64,000 nucleotides of DNA, from positions 372,001 to 436,000 of the forward strand of contig CALCUM010000002.1 in NCBI GenBank assembly GCA_937907245.1, given 5' to 3'. Numbering within the stretch: the first letter of the stretch is position 1; every line of letters starts with the position of its first letter. Shown here piece after piece: positions 24,429 to 33,775 of this stretch. A program made the translations under genes and the position numbers. This stretch comes from an uncultured Rhodobiaceae bacterium (GTDB taxonomy: Bacteria > Pseudomonadota > Alphaproteobacteria > RS24). Under the pieces are notes generated by a model. That model was given only the letters and a program-made list of their open reading frames with translations, searched no databases and was not told the origin of the DNA.

Positions 24429-25820
24429 CTATTCCTCGGTAGGGGTTACGCCAAAGGCCGCGATTAGGGCGCCCAAGTCGTCTATTTGTTTTATCTTTAC
24501 GCCCTTGGGTAACTCGGCATTTCCGGTCTTGGGGGCATAGGCCATTTTGAAGCCTAGTTTCTCGGCTTCCTTCAGACGCACGCCACTTTGCGTCACGGGT
24601 CTTACCGCGCCAGACAGGCTAATCTCGCCAAACACAACACTGTCTTTGGCTATTGGCTTGCCACTCAACGAGGAGATTAACGCGGCCGCTACTGCCAAAT
24701 CTGCGGCTGGCTCGTTAATGCGCATGCCGCCTGCCACATTTAAAAATACATCGCGGCCCGAAAACGACATGCCACAGCGCGCCTCCAATACGGCCAGCAC
24801 CATCGATAGGCGATTGGTATCCCAGCCAACCACCGCACGGCGCGGCGTGGCCAATGAGGAAGGGGCGGCCAAGGCTTGAATTTCAACCAATAGCGGACGC
24901 GTGCCTTCGATGCCTGCAAAAACGGCAGCCCCCGGAACATTTTCATCGCGGCCTTCAAGAAACAGCGCCGACGGGTTTTGAACTTGCATCAAGCCTGCGC
25001 CCTGCATTTCAAAGACACCCATTTCATGGGCGGGCCCAAAACGGTTTTTAATGGAGCGCAGAATACGATATTGGTCGCCCCTATCGCCCTCAAAATAAAC
25101 CACCGTATCGACCATATGCTCCAGCACACGAGGCCCCGCAATCTGCCCGTCTTTGGTAACATGACCCACCAAAATAACTGGCGTATCGGTGCGTTTGGCA
25201 AAATGAATAAGCTCTTGCCCCGCCACCCGCACTTGGCTGACTGTGCCGGGCGCAGCCTCGATGGCCGGCGACCACATGGTCTGAATGGAATCGATAACGA
25301 CGAGGGCCAATGGGCCTTCTTTTTCTAGCGTCTTGCAAATATCTGCGACATTGGTTTCGGAAGCCAATTCAACCGGTGCGTCCGAGAGACCCAGTCGTTT
25401 GGCCCGCATGCGTAATTGTGCCAAGGCTTCCTCGCCAGAAATGTAAACCACTTTGCCATCTTTTGCGGCGGCGTTTTCCCCAATCGCGGCGGCCGCTTGC
25501 AGCAATAAAGTCGACTTCCCAATGCCAGGGTCGCCGGCGATTAGCGTTGCGGAGCCCGGCACCAGCCCGCCGCCCAGCACACGGTCCAGCTCTTCAATGC
25601 CAGAGGTGCTGCGTTGTGCCGGTTCGTCTTCTCCTGCCAGCGACGAGAGGGTGATGGATTGGCCTTTGGTCTTTTTGGCTCCACGACCGATAGGCGGCGC
25701 GCTGGAGCCCGACCCTTCGACAATGCAATTCCACTCAAAGCAGGCTTCGCATTTACCAGACCATTTGGTGGTGACATTGCCGCATTTATTGCAGACATAT
25801 TCTTGGCTGGTGCGAGCCAT
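24429..25820 (-). CDS. radA: DNA repair protein RadA
   Basis: A RecA-like ATPase of 463 residues that promotes branch migration during recombination repair. Domains in order: a four-cysteine zinc finger CNKCG with CEAC (11-30), Walker A GDPGIGKST near 97, the RadA-specific KNRFG motif near 260, and a Lon-protease-like C-terminal domain (VFLNVAGGMRINEPAADLAV). It begins one base from the mlaF stop on the same strand, inside the dnaB-alr-mlaEF-radA-cvpA-purF run. Confidence 0.96.
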   Translation of the reverse strand: MARTSQEYVCNKCGNVTTKWSGKCEACFEWNCIVEGSGSSAPPIGRGAKKTKGQSITLSSLAGEDEPAQRSTSGIEELDRVLGGGLVPGSATLIAGDPGIGKSTLLLQAAAAIGENAAAKDGKVVYISGEEALAQLRMRAKRLGLSDAPVELASETNVADICKTLEKEGPLALVVIDSIQTMWSPAIEAAPGTVSQVRVAGQELIHFAKRTDTPVILVGHVTKDGQIAGPRVLEHMVDTVVYFEGDRGDQYRILRSIKNRFGPAHEMGVFEMQGAGLMQVQNPSALFLEGRDENVPGAAVFAGIEGTRPLLVEIQALAAPSSLATPRRAVVGWDTNRLSMVLAVLEARCGMSFSGRDVFLNVAGGMRINEPAADLAVAAALISSLSGKPIAKDSVVFGEISLSGAVRPVTQSGVRLKEAEKLGFKMAYAPKTGNAELPKGVKIKQIDDLGALIAAFGVTPTEE

Positions 25821-26618
25821 TTAGCTATCTAACCCCGCAATCGCGGCCTCAAGTTGCTGGCCCTCGACCTCAATAGGGCCATGGGCAAGACCGTGGATGA
25901 ATTGATGTAAGAACGGGTCTTTAGAGGCATCGAGCGCGGCTTGGTCGCCGTGCCAGATAATCTCGCCTTTATAGAGCAGAGCGGTCTTATCGGCGATGGC
26001 GCGCACACTGGTCATGTCGTGGGTAATGGTCAAAGTAGTGGCGCCTAAATCTTGCACGCAGTCTTGAATGAGGTGATTGATGACATCGGTCATAATCGGG
26101 TCGAGACCGGTTGTGGGTTCATCGAAGAAAATAATTTCTGGGCTGGAGGCAATCGCGCGGGCTAAGCCAACACGCTTATGCATGCCGCCGGATAGGGCGC
26201 CGGGAAACAAATCTAACAGCTCTTCGCCAAGCCCCACACGACGCAGAGCCTGTTTGCCGATTTGGCGCGCTTCGTCTTCGTTCATGCCCTCGTTTTGGAT
26301 GCCGCGAAAGGCAACGTTCTTCCACACGGGGAGACTGTCAAACAAGGCGCCATTTTGGAACAACATACCAATTTGCGCGTCTATGGCGCTGCGCTTTTCG
26401 CGCGCCAGACCAACGGTCTCCTGGCCATCGATGACAATCGAGCCGCTATCGGGCGTAAGAAGACCGAGAATAGACTTTAACATCACCGATTTGCCACTAC
26501 CCGATCCACCGATAACCACCATCGACTGGCCTTTTTCGATATTCAGGGTCAGGCCGCGCAGCACTTCTTTGGTGCCGAAGCGTTTATGCACGTTGGCTAG
26601 CGATATTTTATCGGTCAT
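25821..26618 (-). CDS. mlaF: Phospholipid-trafficking ABC transporter ATPase MlaF
   Basis: ATP-binding subunit of the Mla inner-membrane complex, which moves phospholipids between the inner and outer membranes. The 265-residue protein has Walker A GGSGSGKSV (about 37-45), signature LSGGMHKRVGLARAIA with the Mla-type GGMxKR wording, and Walker B IIFFDEPTTGLDP. Its ATG overlaps the mlaE stop by four bases. The periplasmic MCE subunit MlaD is encoded far away at 55961, as in many Alphaproteobacteria. Confidence 0.93.
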   Translation of the reverse strand: MTDKISLANVHKRFGTKEVLRGLTLNIEKGQSMVVIGGSGSGKSVMLKSILGLLTPDSGSIVIDGQETVGLAREKRSAIDAQIGMLFQNGALFDSLPVWKNVAFRGIQNEGMNEDEARQIGKQALRRVGLGEELLDLFPGALSGGMHKRVGLARAIASSPEIIFFDEPTTGLDPIMTDVINHLIQDCVQDLGATTLTITHDMTSVRAIADKTALLYKGEIIWHGDQAALDASKDPFLHQFIHGLAHGPIEVEGQQLEAAIAGLDS

Positions 26619-27388
26619 GATGAGAACAGCAGCGCCGTCATCAGATAGTTGGCGGCTAGAATAAGAATGCTGGCGCTAACCACGGCATTGGTGGTGGCGC
26701 GGCCCACGCCTTGCGCGCCGCCCTTGGAATGATAGCCATTATAGCAGCCCATGATGGCGATGATGAAACCAAACACGGCCGCTTTGATGAGGCCAGAGGC
26801 GACATCGTCAAATTGCAAAAAGCTGAAAGTGCGTTGCACATAAATGGCGGCGTTGAAATCAAAACTCTGCGTGCCAACCACGAAGCCGCCAAAAATGCCT
26901 AGAATATCTGCCACCAAAGCCAGCAGCGGCATGCATAGGGTGGCAGCAATCACGCGCGGCGCAACCAGGTATTTATAAGGATTGGTGGAGAGGGTGGTTA
27001 GCGCATCAATTTGTTCGGTTACCCGCATGGTGCCAATTTCGGCGGCAATGGCGGCCGATACCCGACCTGCTACCATAAGCCCGCCTAAAACAGGCCCCAG
27101 TTCACGAGTGATGCCAAGGGCTACAATGCTGGAGACGATGGCTTCGGAGTTAAATTGATTGCCGCCATAGTAAATTTGAATGGCCAGCGCGCCGCCCGTG
27201 AAAAACGAGGTGAGGGCGACAACAGGCAAAGAAAAATAGCCGATGCGCAGCATTTGTTGGCCAATCATCCGAAAATAAAACGGCGGCCGCGCGAGGGCCA
27301 TGAGCGTTTGTCCGATGAAAATGGCGAGCTGTCCCGTTTGGGCGAAAAAGCCGAGGAAAAACCGTCCTATTGTTGCCAGTGCTGCCAA
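26615..27388 (-). CDS. mlaE: Phospholipid-trafficking ABC transporter permease MlaE
   Basis: Permease of the Mla complex, 257 residues with five to six hydrophobic helices. The family core GPVLGGLMVAGRVSAAIAAEIGTM (shown here only in part as GRVSAAIAAEIGTMRVTEQ) and the region IDALTTLSTNPYKYLVAPR are unmistakable, and it ends with the conserved GAQGVGRATTNAVV. The N-terminus is amphipathic, as in MlaE. It is followed by mlaF with an ATGA overlap and preceded by alr 20 bases upstream. Confidence 0.94.
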   Translation of the reverse strand: MAALATIGRFFLGFFAQTGQLAIFIGQTLMALARPPFYFRMIGQQMLRIGYFSLPVVALTSFFTGGALAIQIYYGGNQFNSEAIVSSIVALGITRELGPVLGGLMVAGRVSAAIAAEIGTMRVTEQIDALTTLSTNPYKYLVAPRVIAATLCMPLLALVADILGIFGGFVVGTQSFDFNAAIYVQRTFSFLQFDDVASGLIKAAVFGFIIAIMGCYNGYHSKGGAQGVGRATTNAVVSASILILAANYLMTALLFSS

Positions 27389-27408
27389 AACGCTCTCCTG
27401 TGAAGTCG

Positions 27409-28530
27409 CTAGTCGCTATACACTCTCTTATAGCGGTTTCCGAGTGCCGTGAGTAGCTCATATGAGATGGTTTGCCCCTGCATGGCAAGCCGGTCTATCG
27501 GATTATTGGGGCCAAAAATTTCTACCATGTCGCCGATTTTGGCTTCGGCTCGCAAACTAGCGGGTAAATCGGTCATATCTATGGCCAGACTATCCATCGA
27601 AACGCGCCCAACTAAGGGTGTCGGGTGACCATGAAGCATGAGATGCGCCGGGCTGGGAGCGCCACTTTTGCCGCTGAAATAACGGCTCAACCCATCGCCA
27701 TAGCCGAGGCTCACAAGACCAATGGTCATCTCGCGCGAGGCCGTGAAGGTAGCGCCATAGCCAATGCTATCGCCCGCCGATAGCTGGCGGATTTGCAATA
27801 GGGGCGCGCGCAAACAAGCGACGGGGGCTAGGGCATCTTCCACCCGTCCGGTGGCCGAGCCGCCATAAACCATTGTGCCTGTCCGAACCATATCAAAATG
27901 ATAGGCCTCGCCCATCCTTACGCCACCAGAGTTGGCCAGCGAGGCGGGGGCGTTGGGCAGAAGCGATAGGGCAAAACGGAAAGCTTCTAATTGACTGGCA
28001 TTCATCGGGTGGTCGGGGGCATCGGCGCAAGCCAAATGGCTGGCGATGAGGCACAGCTCCCAGCCGTCAAACGCCGACGGCGTGTCGGCTAAATCAGCGA
28101 CTTGGGTTTGGCTCAACCCGAGGCGGTGAAACCCTGTGTCGACGAACAGGCAGGCGGGTAAGGCCGATTTGGCTTGGTTTTGGCAATAGTCTTGCCACTC
28201 TGATATTTGCTCTGGGCTTGTTAGGCAGGGGCGCAATTTATGCTCAGCAAAATCTGCCGCCGCGCCAATGGGCAGTCCGTTTAAAACGTAAATAATGGCA
28301 TCGGGCACAAGGGCTCGCAGCTCGACACCTTCTTGGGCAAGGGCTACGAAAAAATTCGTGCATCCGGCGGCGTGCAAAGTTTTGACCACGGGCTCAAGCC
28401 CCAAACCATAGGCATTGGCTTTCACGACGGCGGCTGTTTGGGCGCCTTTGGCGGCGGCTTGCATGGCATGATAATTCTGCGTCAGCGCCGCTAGGTCGAT
28501 CGTTAAAACAGCCGTGTCTGAATAAGTCAT
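27409..28530 (-). CDS. alr: Alanine racemase
   Basis: PLP-dependent enzyme of 373 residues producing D-alanine for peptidoglycan. The PLP lysine lies in VVKANAYGLG (about 36-45), the second catalytic residue Tyr in SIGYGATF, and the C-terminal strand carries GRVSMDSLAIDM. The ATG is on the base next to the dnaB stop codon, so the pair is probably cotranscribed. No second racemase (dadX/dadA context) is present, so this should be the biosynthetic enzyme. Confidence 0.95.
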   Translation of the reverse strand: MTYSDTAVLTIDLAALTQNYHAMQAAAKGAQTAAVVKANAYGLGLEPVVKTLHAAGCTNFFVALAQEGVELRALVPDAIIYVLNGLPIGAAADFAEHKLRPCLTSPEQISEWQDYCQNQAKSALPACLFVDTGFHRLGLSQTQVADLADTPSAFDGWELCLIASHLACADAPDHPMNASQLEAFRFALSLLPNAPASLANSGGVRMGEAYHFDMVRTGTMVYGGSATGRVEDALAPVACLRAPLLQIRQLSAGDSIGYGATFTASREMTIGLVSLGYGDGLSRYFSGKSGAPSPAHLMLHGHPTPLVGRVSMDSLAIDMTDLPASLRAEAKIGDMVEIFGPNNPIDRLAMQGQTISYELLTALGNRYKRVYSD

Positions 28531-30057
28531 CTAGTCAAAACGCTCCGGTGCGCGGTCGTCTTCCATGAGGTCGGTGAAGCGGGTGAAGCGATCTTCAAAG
28601 GCCATGCGAGCGGTGCCGACAGGGCCGTGACGGTTTTTACCGACAATCACTTCCGCCGTTCCATCTACCGCGTTCATCCGCTCTTGCCAGAGAACGAACT
28701 CTTCGGTTCCTTCCATGGGCTTTTCGCGCATCAAATAATAGGGCTCGCGATACACGAACATAACAATATCCGCATCTTGCTCAATGGAGCCAGATTCGCG
28801 CAAGTCAGAAAGCTGCGGGCGTTTATCTTCGCGCGACTCTACTTGCCGAGAGAGCTGAGATAAAGCCAGCACCGGCACGTTTAATTCTTTCGCCAAGGCT
28901 TTCAGCCCTTGGGTAATTTCACTCACTTCTTGCACGCGGCCATCGCGCTGATTGCCGGCCCGAACCAGCTGCAAGTAATCGATAACAATCAGCCCCAGCC
29001 CATGTTGGCGTTTCAAGCGCCGCGCGCGCGCCGCCAAAGTGCCCATGGGAATGGCGCCCGTGTGGTCAATGAACAAAGGCGCGTCTTGCAAGTTACGCGC
29101 CGAGTTTACCAGACGTGTATACTCATCTTCGTGGATATCGCCCTTGCGGATATTGGAAGACGAGACGCCAGCTTGCTCGGCCAGCATACGTGTCGCCAGC
29201 TGCTCGGCCGCCATCTCGAGCGAGAAGAAACCAACGACACCGCCGTCATTTACTTTAATGGAGCCGTCTGATTGGGTTTCGACATTGCCGCTTTGTTTGG
29301 CCTTCATATAGTTATGCGCGATGGTGAAGGCGATGTTGGTGGCCAGTGCGGTTTTGCCCATAGCGGGACGACCCGCCAGAATGAGCAAGTCACTGTCTTG
29401 CAAACCGCCCAGCATATCGTCCAAGCCGGTAAAGCCCGTCGAGACGCCCGATAAGTTGCCCTCGCGCTTATAGGCTTTCTCAGCCATTTCGATGGCGCCT
29501 GTCAGGGAGTGATCGAAATTCATAAAGCCCGCGTTATGCGTACCTTTTTCGGCGATGGAGTAAAGCGACTGTTCGGCTTTGTCGATTTGCATATTGGGGT
29601 TTTGGTCAATATCGCCATCATAGGCATCGGCCACCATTTCTTGCCCAACCAGAATAAGTTGACGCCGGATAGCCAGGTCGTAAATGGTTTGGCCGTATTG
29701 TTTGGCATTGGCAATGGTGGTGGCATTGGACGCCAAGCGAGCCAAATAACCGACACCGCCGAGCGCTATCAGTCCGTCATCCATCTCAAGATAGGTTTTC
29801 AGAGTTACCGGAGAAGCCAGATTACCATTGCCGATGAGCTTCGAGATGGCCTCATAAATGCGCTGATGCACGGGGTCGAAAAAATAATCCGGCTTCAGAA
29901 AATTAGCCACTTGGTCGAGCGAGTCATTATTAATCAGCAGCGCGCCCAAGAGCCCTTGTTCGGCCTCAATATTATGCGGCAGAGATTTGAAGGTCTCGTT
30001 TTCAGAGACCGTAGTGAGCACGGGGGCGGGGTTTTCGAATGTGTCTAAAGTTTCCAT
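28531..30057 (-). CDS. dnaB: Replicative DNA helicase DnaB
   Basis: Hexameric replication fork helicase of 508 residues. The N-terminal domain starts PHNIEAEQGLLGALLINND (27-45). The RecA-like domain has Walker A AGRPAMGKTALATN near 225, Walker B LIVIDYLQL and the DnaB motif DLRESGSIEQDADIV with the arginine finger region downstream. Some 26 extra N-terminal residues precede the family core. A strong terminator lies 38 bases upstream, between rplI and dnaB, so dnaB is likely to have its own promoter in the 101-base gap. Confidence 0.97.
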   Translation of the reverse strand: METLDTFENPAPVLTTVSENETFKSLPHNIEAEQGLLGALLINNDSLDQVANFLKPDYFFDPVHQRIYEAISKLIGNGNLASPVTLKTYLEMDDGLIALGGVGYLARLASNATTIANAKQYGQTIYDLAIRRQLILVGQEMVADAYDGDIDQNPNMQIDKAEQSLYSIAEKGTHNAGFMNFDHSLTGAIEMAEKAYKREGNLSGVSTGFTGLDDMLGGLQDSDLLILAGRPAMGKTALATNIAFTIAHNYMKAKQSGNVETQSDGSIKVNDGGVVGFFSLEMAAEQLATRMLAEQAGVSSSNIRKGDIHEDEYTRLVNSARNLQDAPLFIDHTGAIPMGTLAARARRLKRQHGLGLIVIDYLQLVRAGNQRDGRVQEVSEITQGLKALAKELNVPVLALSQLSRQVESREDKRPQLSDLRESGSIEQDADIVMFVYREPYYLMREKPMEGTEEFVLWQERMNAVDGTAEVIVGKNRHGPVGTARMAFEDRFTRFTDLMEDDRAPERFD

Positions 30058-30094
30058 AAAGGCGACATTAGACCATTGCTTAAAGTGAGCCAGA

Positions 30095-30135
30095 TAAAAA
30101 AAGGCCCGCCGAAAAAAAAACTTTCCGGCGAGCCT
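30095..30135 (-). terminator. Rho-independent terminator after rplI
   Basis: On the minus strand AGGCTCGCCG (30135-30126) pairs with CGGCGGGCCT (30111-30102) in a 10-bp GC-rich stem with one G-U pair; a loop carrying nine Ts and then a run of six Ts (30101-30096) follow. It lies 24 bases past the rplI stop and ends the ribosomal-protein unit. Confidence 0.88.
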
Positions 30136-30158
30136 GTTAATTACGGGGAAAACTCGAA

Positions 30159-30842
30159 TTAATCTTTCGAGGCTTCTTCCATGTCGTCTTCACTATCTGC
30201 TGTTTCTTCCGAGACTTCTTCTGTTTCGGCTTCTTCGGCAGGAGCTTCGGCAACTTCGTCGGCAGCTTCTTCTGTATCTTCTTCAGAAAGATCCGCCTTG
30301 GCGCCTTCTTCGAACACGGCATCCAAGTCCATCGTGTCTTCATCTTCTTGCTGCTCGCCTGTCACATCTTCACCGGCGGCTTGGCGCTCGGCTTCATCTA
30401 GTGTGCGGGCTACGTTGACGATGACACTCGAGGTAACCTCAGGGTGCAAATTAACGGCAACTGTGTGCAGACCAAGATTTTTGATCGGCTGGCTCAAGAC
30501 CACCTGATTGCGGGCCGTGTCAAAACCACCTTCGCTCAGCAAATCAGAAATGTCACGCGGGGAGACAGAACCGTATAGCTGGCCGGTGTCGCCAGACGAA
30601 CGAATGACCACGAAAGTCTGTCCGTCGAGTTTGGCGTTGACGGCTTCGGCATCTTGTTTGCGTTCCAAATTGCGGGCTTCTAATTGCGCGCGGTCTTGTT
30701 CGAAACGTTCGAGATTTGATTTATTGGCGCGAAGGGCTTTGCCCTGTGGAAGTAGGAAATTACGAGCATAGCCGTCTTTTACAGTTACGACGTCGCCCAT
30801 TTGGCCTAGCTTTGCAATGCGCTCTAGCAATACAACTTGCAT
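30159..30842 (-). CDS. rplI: 50S ribosomal protein L9 with long acidic C-terminal tail
   Basis: L9 binds 23S rRNA near the L1 stalk. The N-terminal domain [19 protein letters not shown] and the following [15 protein letters not shown] are standard, and the C-terminal domain ends near residue 150 ([10 protein letters not shown]-like strand). About 75 further residues are highly acidic (clusters of Glu/Asp with Ala, e.g. [20 protein letters not shown]), making the protein 227 residues against 149 in E. coli. Acidic L9 tails are known in Alphaproteobacteria but this is long. It is the last gene of rpsF-rpsR-DUF2232-rplI. Confidence 0.95.
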   Translation of the reverse strand: MQVVLLERIAKLGQMGDVVTVKDGYARNFLLPQGKALRANKSNLERFEQDRAQLEARNLERKQDAEAVNAKLDGQTFVVIRSSGDTGQLYGSVSPRDISDLLSEGGFDTARNQVVLSQPIKNLGLHTVAVNLHPEVTSSVIVNVARTLDEAERQAAGEDVTGEQQEDEDTMDLDAVFEEGAKADLSEEDTEEAADEVAEAPAEEAETEEVSEETADSEDDMEEASKD

Positions 30843-30847
30843 GGTAG

Positions 30848-31798
30848 TTACTCCTTGTCCCCAGTAGAATTAGACGGCTTGTCAGGGTGTTTTCGCAAGC
30901 CTCGGAAATCGAGGCGGGCATCCAACAGTCCCATTAGGCTGACGGGGATACTCACCCAGGCCATCACGAAAAGTAAGAAATAGAGCGTCGCCAAAAGCAG
31001 CACACGCCCGTTCCAGTTGCGGGAGATAGCATGAATAATGGCTAAACCCAATAAAAAATACGCTGCCAACACCACAGCCGCCAAAGCGGCAGCGAGCGTC
31101 GAGACCCATCCATCGGTCACCAAAGACAGGCTCAAGAGCCCCGCGAAGACCAGCGCCAAGCCTGGCGGTAAGGTTAGGGTCTGGTAATCATTGGCTGGGC
31201 GGAGGTTTTTGCCTTGTTTTACCAATAGGCTTTGGGCGGCTTGGGCATTGCCCAGTACCAATAAGGGCCAAGTTGCGAAACTGGCAATGAGCATTAAATT
31301 GGCCAAATGCAGAAACTCTTCTGGCGACGATATTTGATACACACTCGTTAACATGCTGCTAAGGCCGGCCGAGCCCATGAGAGCATTGGCCAGCGACTGC
31401 GGTAGACCCGCCGATCCGCTGAGCATGAAAAAAGCCGCAAGCGTTCCCAAAGCGCTAATCGCTAAGTTGAGCAAAATAAGATTTCGTAAAGGATAGAAAA
31501 CAAACGTCGGCGCATCGCCTTCTTTGGCTACCTGCGCGCGCGACAACAGGGCTTGGCGAACTAAGATATAAGTCGGCAATAAAAATACGATGAGAAAGGT
31601 AATGGCCAACGGTGGGCCCAAAATGACGCTAGCTATCAATAGGGTCACGACGGCCACCATGGCGGCTTGGCTGGCGCCATAGGCCAGCCCAACATAAGCC
31701 ATGGGTAGGGCGGCGAAGGGCAAAGTAAAAATGGCGGCGAACAGCACAAATGCGCTGGTCGCCGCCACAATTATTCTCAATAGCAGGGCTTGCGTCAT
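30848..31798 (-). CDS. DUF2232 polytopic membrane protein
   Basis: A 316-residue inner-membrane protein with seven to eight hydrophobic helices, clustered in 8-90, 108-130, 165-185, 212-255 and 262-290. DUF2232 proteins occupy this same site between rpsR and rplI in many Alphaproteobacteria. The fold is S-component/ECF-like in some relatives, but the role is unknown. It is separated from rplI by five bases and follows rpsR by 27 bases, so it is expressed with the ribosomal genes. Confidence 0.88.
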   Translation of the reverse strand: MTQALLLRIIVAATSAFVLFAAIFTLPFAALPMAYVGLAYGASQAAMVAVVTLLIASVILGPPLAITFLIVFLLPTYILVRQALLSRAQVAKEGDAPTFVFYPLRNLILLNLAISALGTLAAFFMLSGSAGLPQSLANALMGSAGLSSMLTSVYQISSPEEFLHLANLMLIASFATWPLLVLGNAQAAQSLLVKQGKNLRPANDYQTLTLPPGLALVFAGLLSLSLVTDGWVSTLAAALAAVVLAAYFLLGLAIIHAISRNWNGRVLLLATLYFLLFVMAWVSIPVSLMGLLDARLDFRGLRKHPDKPSNSTGDKE

Positions 31799-31825
31799 AA
31801 GCTTGCCGCACTCCTGCCCAAAGGC

Positions 31826-32062
31826 TTACTGATCAACCGTATAAGGCATCAAAGACAGGAAGCGGGAGCGCTTGATAGCGCGGGCCAGCTCGCGTTGTTT
31901 CTTGGAAGAAACAGATGTGATGCGACGAGGTACGATTTTTCCGCGTTCGGAAACATAACGTTGCAGCAGTCGCGTATCTTTATAATCGATGACCGGTGCG
32001 TTGGGTCCTGAAAACGGGCAAGATTTCTTGCGGCGTCCAAATGGGCGGCGTCCTTGGCTCAT
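31826..32062 (-). CDS. rpsR: 30S ribosomal protein S18
   Basis: A 78-residue basic protein that pairs with S6 on the platform of the 30S subunit. The core [19 protein letters not shown] and the end [20 protein letters not shown] are typical of S18. The ATG overlaps the rpsF stop by four bases (ATGA), giving equal expression with its binding partner S6. Confidence 0.97.
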   Translation of the reverse strand: MSQGRRPFGRRKKSCPFSGPNAPVIDYKDTRLLQRYVSERGKIVPRRITSVSSKKQRELARAIKRSRFLSLMPYTVDQ

Positions 32063-32511
32063 GATGCCTCTCCTTCGCTTGGTTTGCTTTCGCGGGGATT
32101 GTCGTCACGAGGGCGATCTTCACGAGGGCGGTCATCCCGGCGGCGATCTCCGCCATCTTCGCGACGCGAACCACGACGCTCGTCGCGGTTTTTGTTGCGC
32201 ATTTGAACCGAGTCATCGGCCTCATGCTCATCGACCCGCAGGGTCATGGAACGAATGATGTCATCGTTCAGGCTGATACGGCGTTCCAATTCAGCAACCG
32301 CTGCATGGCTCGCGTCAATGTTCAGCAAGGAATAATGACCTTTGCGGTTTTTCTTCACGCGGTATGCGAGTGATTTCAAACCCCAATATTCGATTTTGGT
32401 AATTTTGCCGTCATTTTCTTCCAGCACAGCCTGCATCATATCGATGAGACCTTCTACTTGCTGCGAAGAAATATCTTGGCGTGCAATAAACACGTGCTCA
32501 TATAGAGCCAT
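32059..32511 (-). CDS. rpsF: 30S ribosomal protein S6 with charged C-terminal tail
   Basis: S6 of the 30S platform, 150 residues. The first 95 residues form the ferredoxin-like core ([34 protein letters not shown]). The last 50 residues are a low-complexity Arg/Asp-rich tail with [12 protein letters not shown]-type runs, unlike the simple acidic tail of E. coli S6, which is a substrate of RimK. It heads the operon; a candidate S6:S18 binding hairpin lies directly ahead of its ribosome binding site (GAAGGAGAG). Confidence 0.96.
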   Translation of the reverse strand: MALYEHVFIARQDISSQQVEGLIDMMQAVLEENDGKITKIEYWGLKSLAYRVKKNRKGHYSLLNIDASHAAVAELERRISLNDDIIRSMTLRVDEHEADDSVQMRNKNRDERRGSRREDGGDRRRDDRPREDRPRDDNPRESKPSEGEAS

Positions 32512-32828
32512 AGCTTCTCTCCTTCATGGGTTCGGCGCCTAGCCCCTAGCGAGCCCTTATCTACCAACATATGGGAGAAGCTCACAAGTTACGCAAGAGC
32601 GAAGACACGGGATGTCGGACCATTCCTAAACCGTCTGACCATCAGAGGTTTTCATCCGTTCAGCCTTCGACCGAAACTTAATCCCACGGGTAATACTATG
32701 TCAGGCTAGGCTTGGCAAGCGCCATTTCAGGGGTAAAAATCTGTCCCCACAGCTTGCAAACACCTAGTATAAGAAGACAGGGGCATTAAGCCATAAGAGA
32801 CAACGAAAGACCAAAAGAGGGCTATTTC
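32512..32828. other. Divergent intergenic region rpsF / fabD
   Basis: A 317-base gap between the divergent rpsF and fabD genes with no credible reading frame. It should hold both promoters. Apart from the hairpin next to rpsF and an AAGAGG ribosome binding site before fabD I see no clear -35/-10 pair, tRNA or repeat. Confidence 0.6.
32528..32556 (-). promoter_or_regulatory. Candidate S6:S18 autoregulatory leader hairpin
   Basis: Just upstream of the rpsF ribosome binding site the minus-strand RNA can form an outer stem GGG/CCC, then UCG/CGA, and an inner CUAG/CUAG stem, with an unpaired GCGC including the CCG context on the 3' side. Known rpsF leaders carry a CCG-containing bulge that mimics the S6:S18 site of 16S rRNA. 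The structure is drawn by eye; the match is suggestive only. Confidence 0.35.
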
Positions 32829-33764
32829 ATGACCAAAGCATTTGTATTTCCAGGACAAGGCAGCCAGACCGTTGGCATGGGCCAAGTGTTGGCACAAACC
32901 TATCCAGAAGCCAAAGCGGTATTCGACGAAGTGGACGCCGCGCTAGGCCAAAACCTGTCCGAAATTATGTGGGACGGCCCGCAAGAAACCCTGACCCTAA
33001 CCGAAAACGCGCAGCCGGCTTTAATGGCCGTCTCCATGGCCGTGATGCGCGTGTTGCAAGCGCGTGGTCTGCAACTGGCAGATACAGCCGCATATGTGGC
33101 AGGTCATAGTTTGGGCGAATATGCAGCGCTAACGGCAGCGGGCGCTTTGCAGTTGGAGGATGCCAGTCGGCTTTTGAAGTTGCGCGGCCAAGCCATGCAG
33201 CGCGCCGTGCCAGTTGGTGTGGGCGCTATGGCGGCGCTTTTGGGATTAGAATTTTCGGTCGTCGTCGAGATAGCCAAAGAGGCCGCCTCGGAGACACAAG
33301 TTTGTGCCGCCGCCAATGATAATGCCAATGGCCAAGTGGTCATTTCTGGTCATGCGGAAGCGGTGGAACGCGCCATTGAGTTGGCGAAAACCCGTGGCGC
33401 CAAACGCGCCATGAACTTGCCCGTCAGCGCGCCATTTCATTGCTCGCTGATGCAACCCGCGGCCGATGAAATGGCCGCCGCTTTGGCGGAAACAAATATC
33501 AAGGCGCCAAGCGTGCCACTGATTGCCAATGTCACGGCGGAGGCTACGCAAGACCCCGAACTTATTCGTAACTTACTTATCGAGCAGGTAACGGGCTCTG
33601 TGCGCTGGCGCGAGAGTATGATTTGGGCGGCTAATCAGGGGGTCACAAAATTGGTCGAGATTGGCACAGGCAAAGTATTAACCGGTATGGCGCGTCGCAT
33701 CGACGAGCGTTTGTCGGCGCGGGCCTTAAACACGCCTGACGACATCCAAGATTTTGCAAATTAA
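32829..33764 (+). CDS. fabD: Malonyl-CoA:ACP transacylase
   Basis: Loads malonyl groups from CoA to acyl carrier protein for fatty acid synthesis. The 311-residue protein has FPGQGSQTVGMG (7-18), the active-site serine Ser94 in AGHSLGEYAAL, the Arg-containing RGQAMQRAVP and the catalytic His in SAPFHCSLM (about 200). AAGAGG precedes the ATG. It opens fabD-fabG-acpP-fabF-mltG-gmk, 11 bases ahead of fabG. Confidence 0.96.
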   Translation: MTKAFVFPGQGSQTVGMGQVLAQTYPEAKAVFDEVDAALGQNLSEIMWDGPQETLTLTENAQPALMAVSMAVMRVLQARGLQLADTAAYVAGHSLGEYAALTAAGALQLEDASRLLKLRGQAMQRAVPVGVGAMAALLGLEFSVVVEIAKEAASETQVCAAANDNANGQVVISGHAEAVERAIELAKTRGAKRAMNLPVSAPFHCSLMQPAADEMAAALAETNIKAPSVPLIANVTAEATQDPELIRNLLIEQVTGSVRWRESMIWAANQGVTKLVEIGTGKVLTGMARRIDERLSARALNTPDDIQDFAN

Positions 33765-33775
33765 GGGAGAGATGA

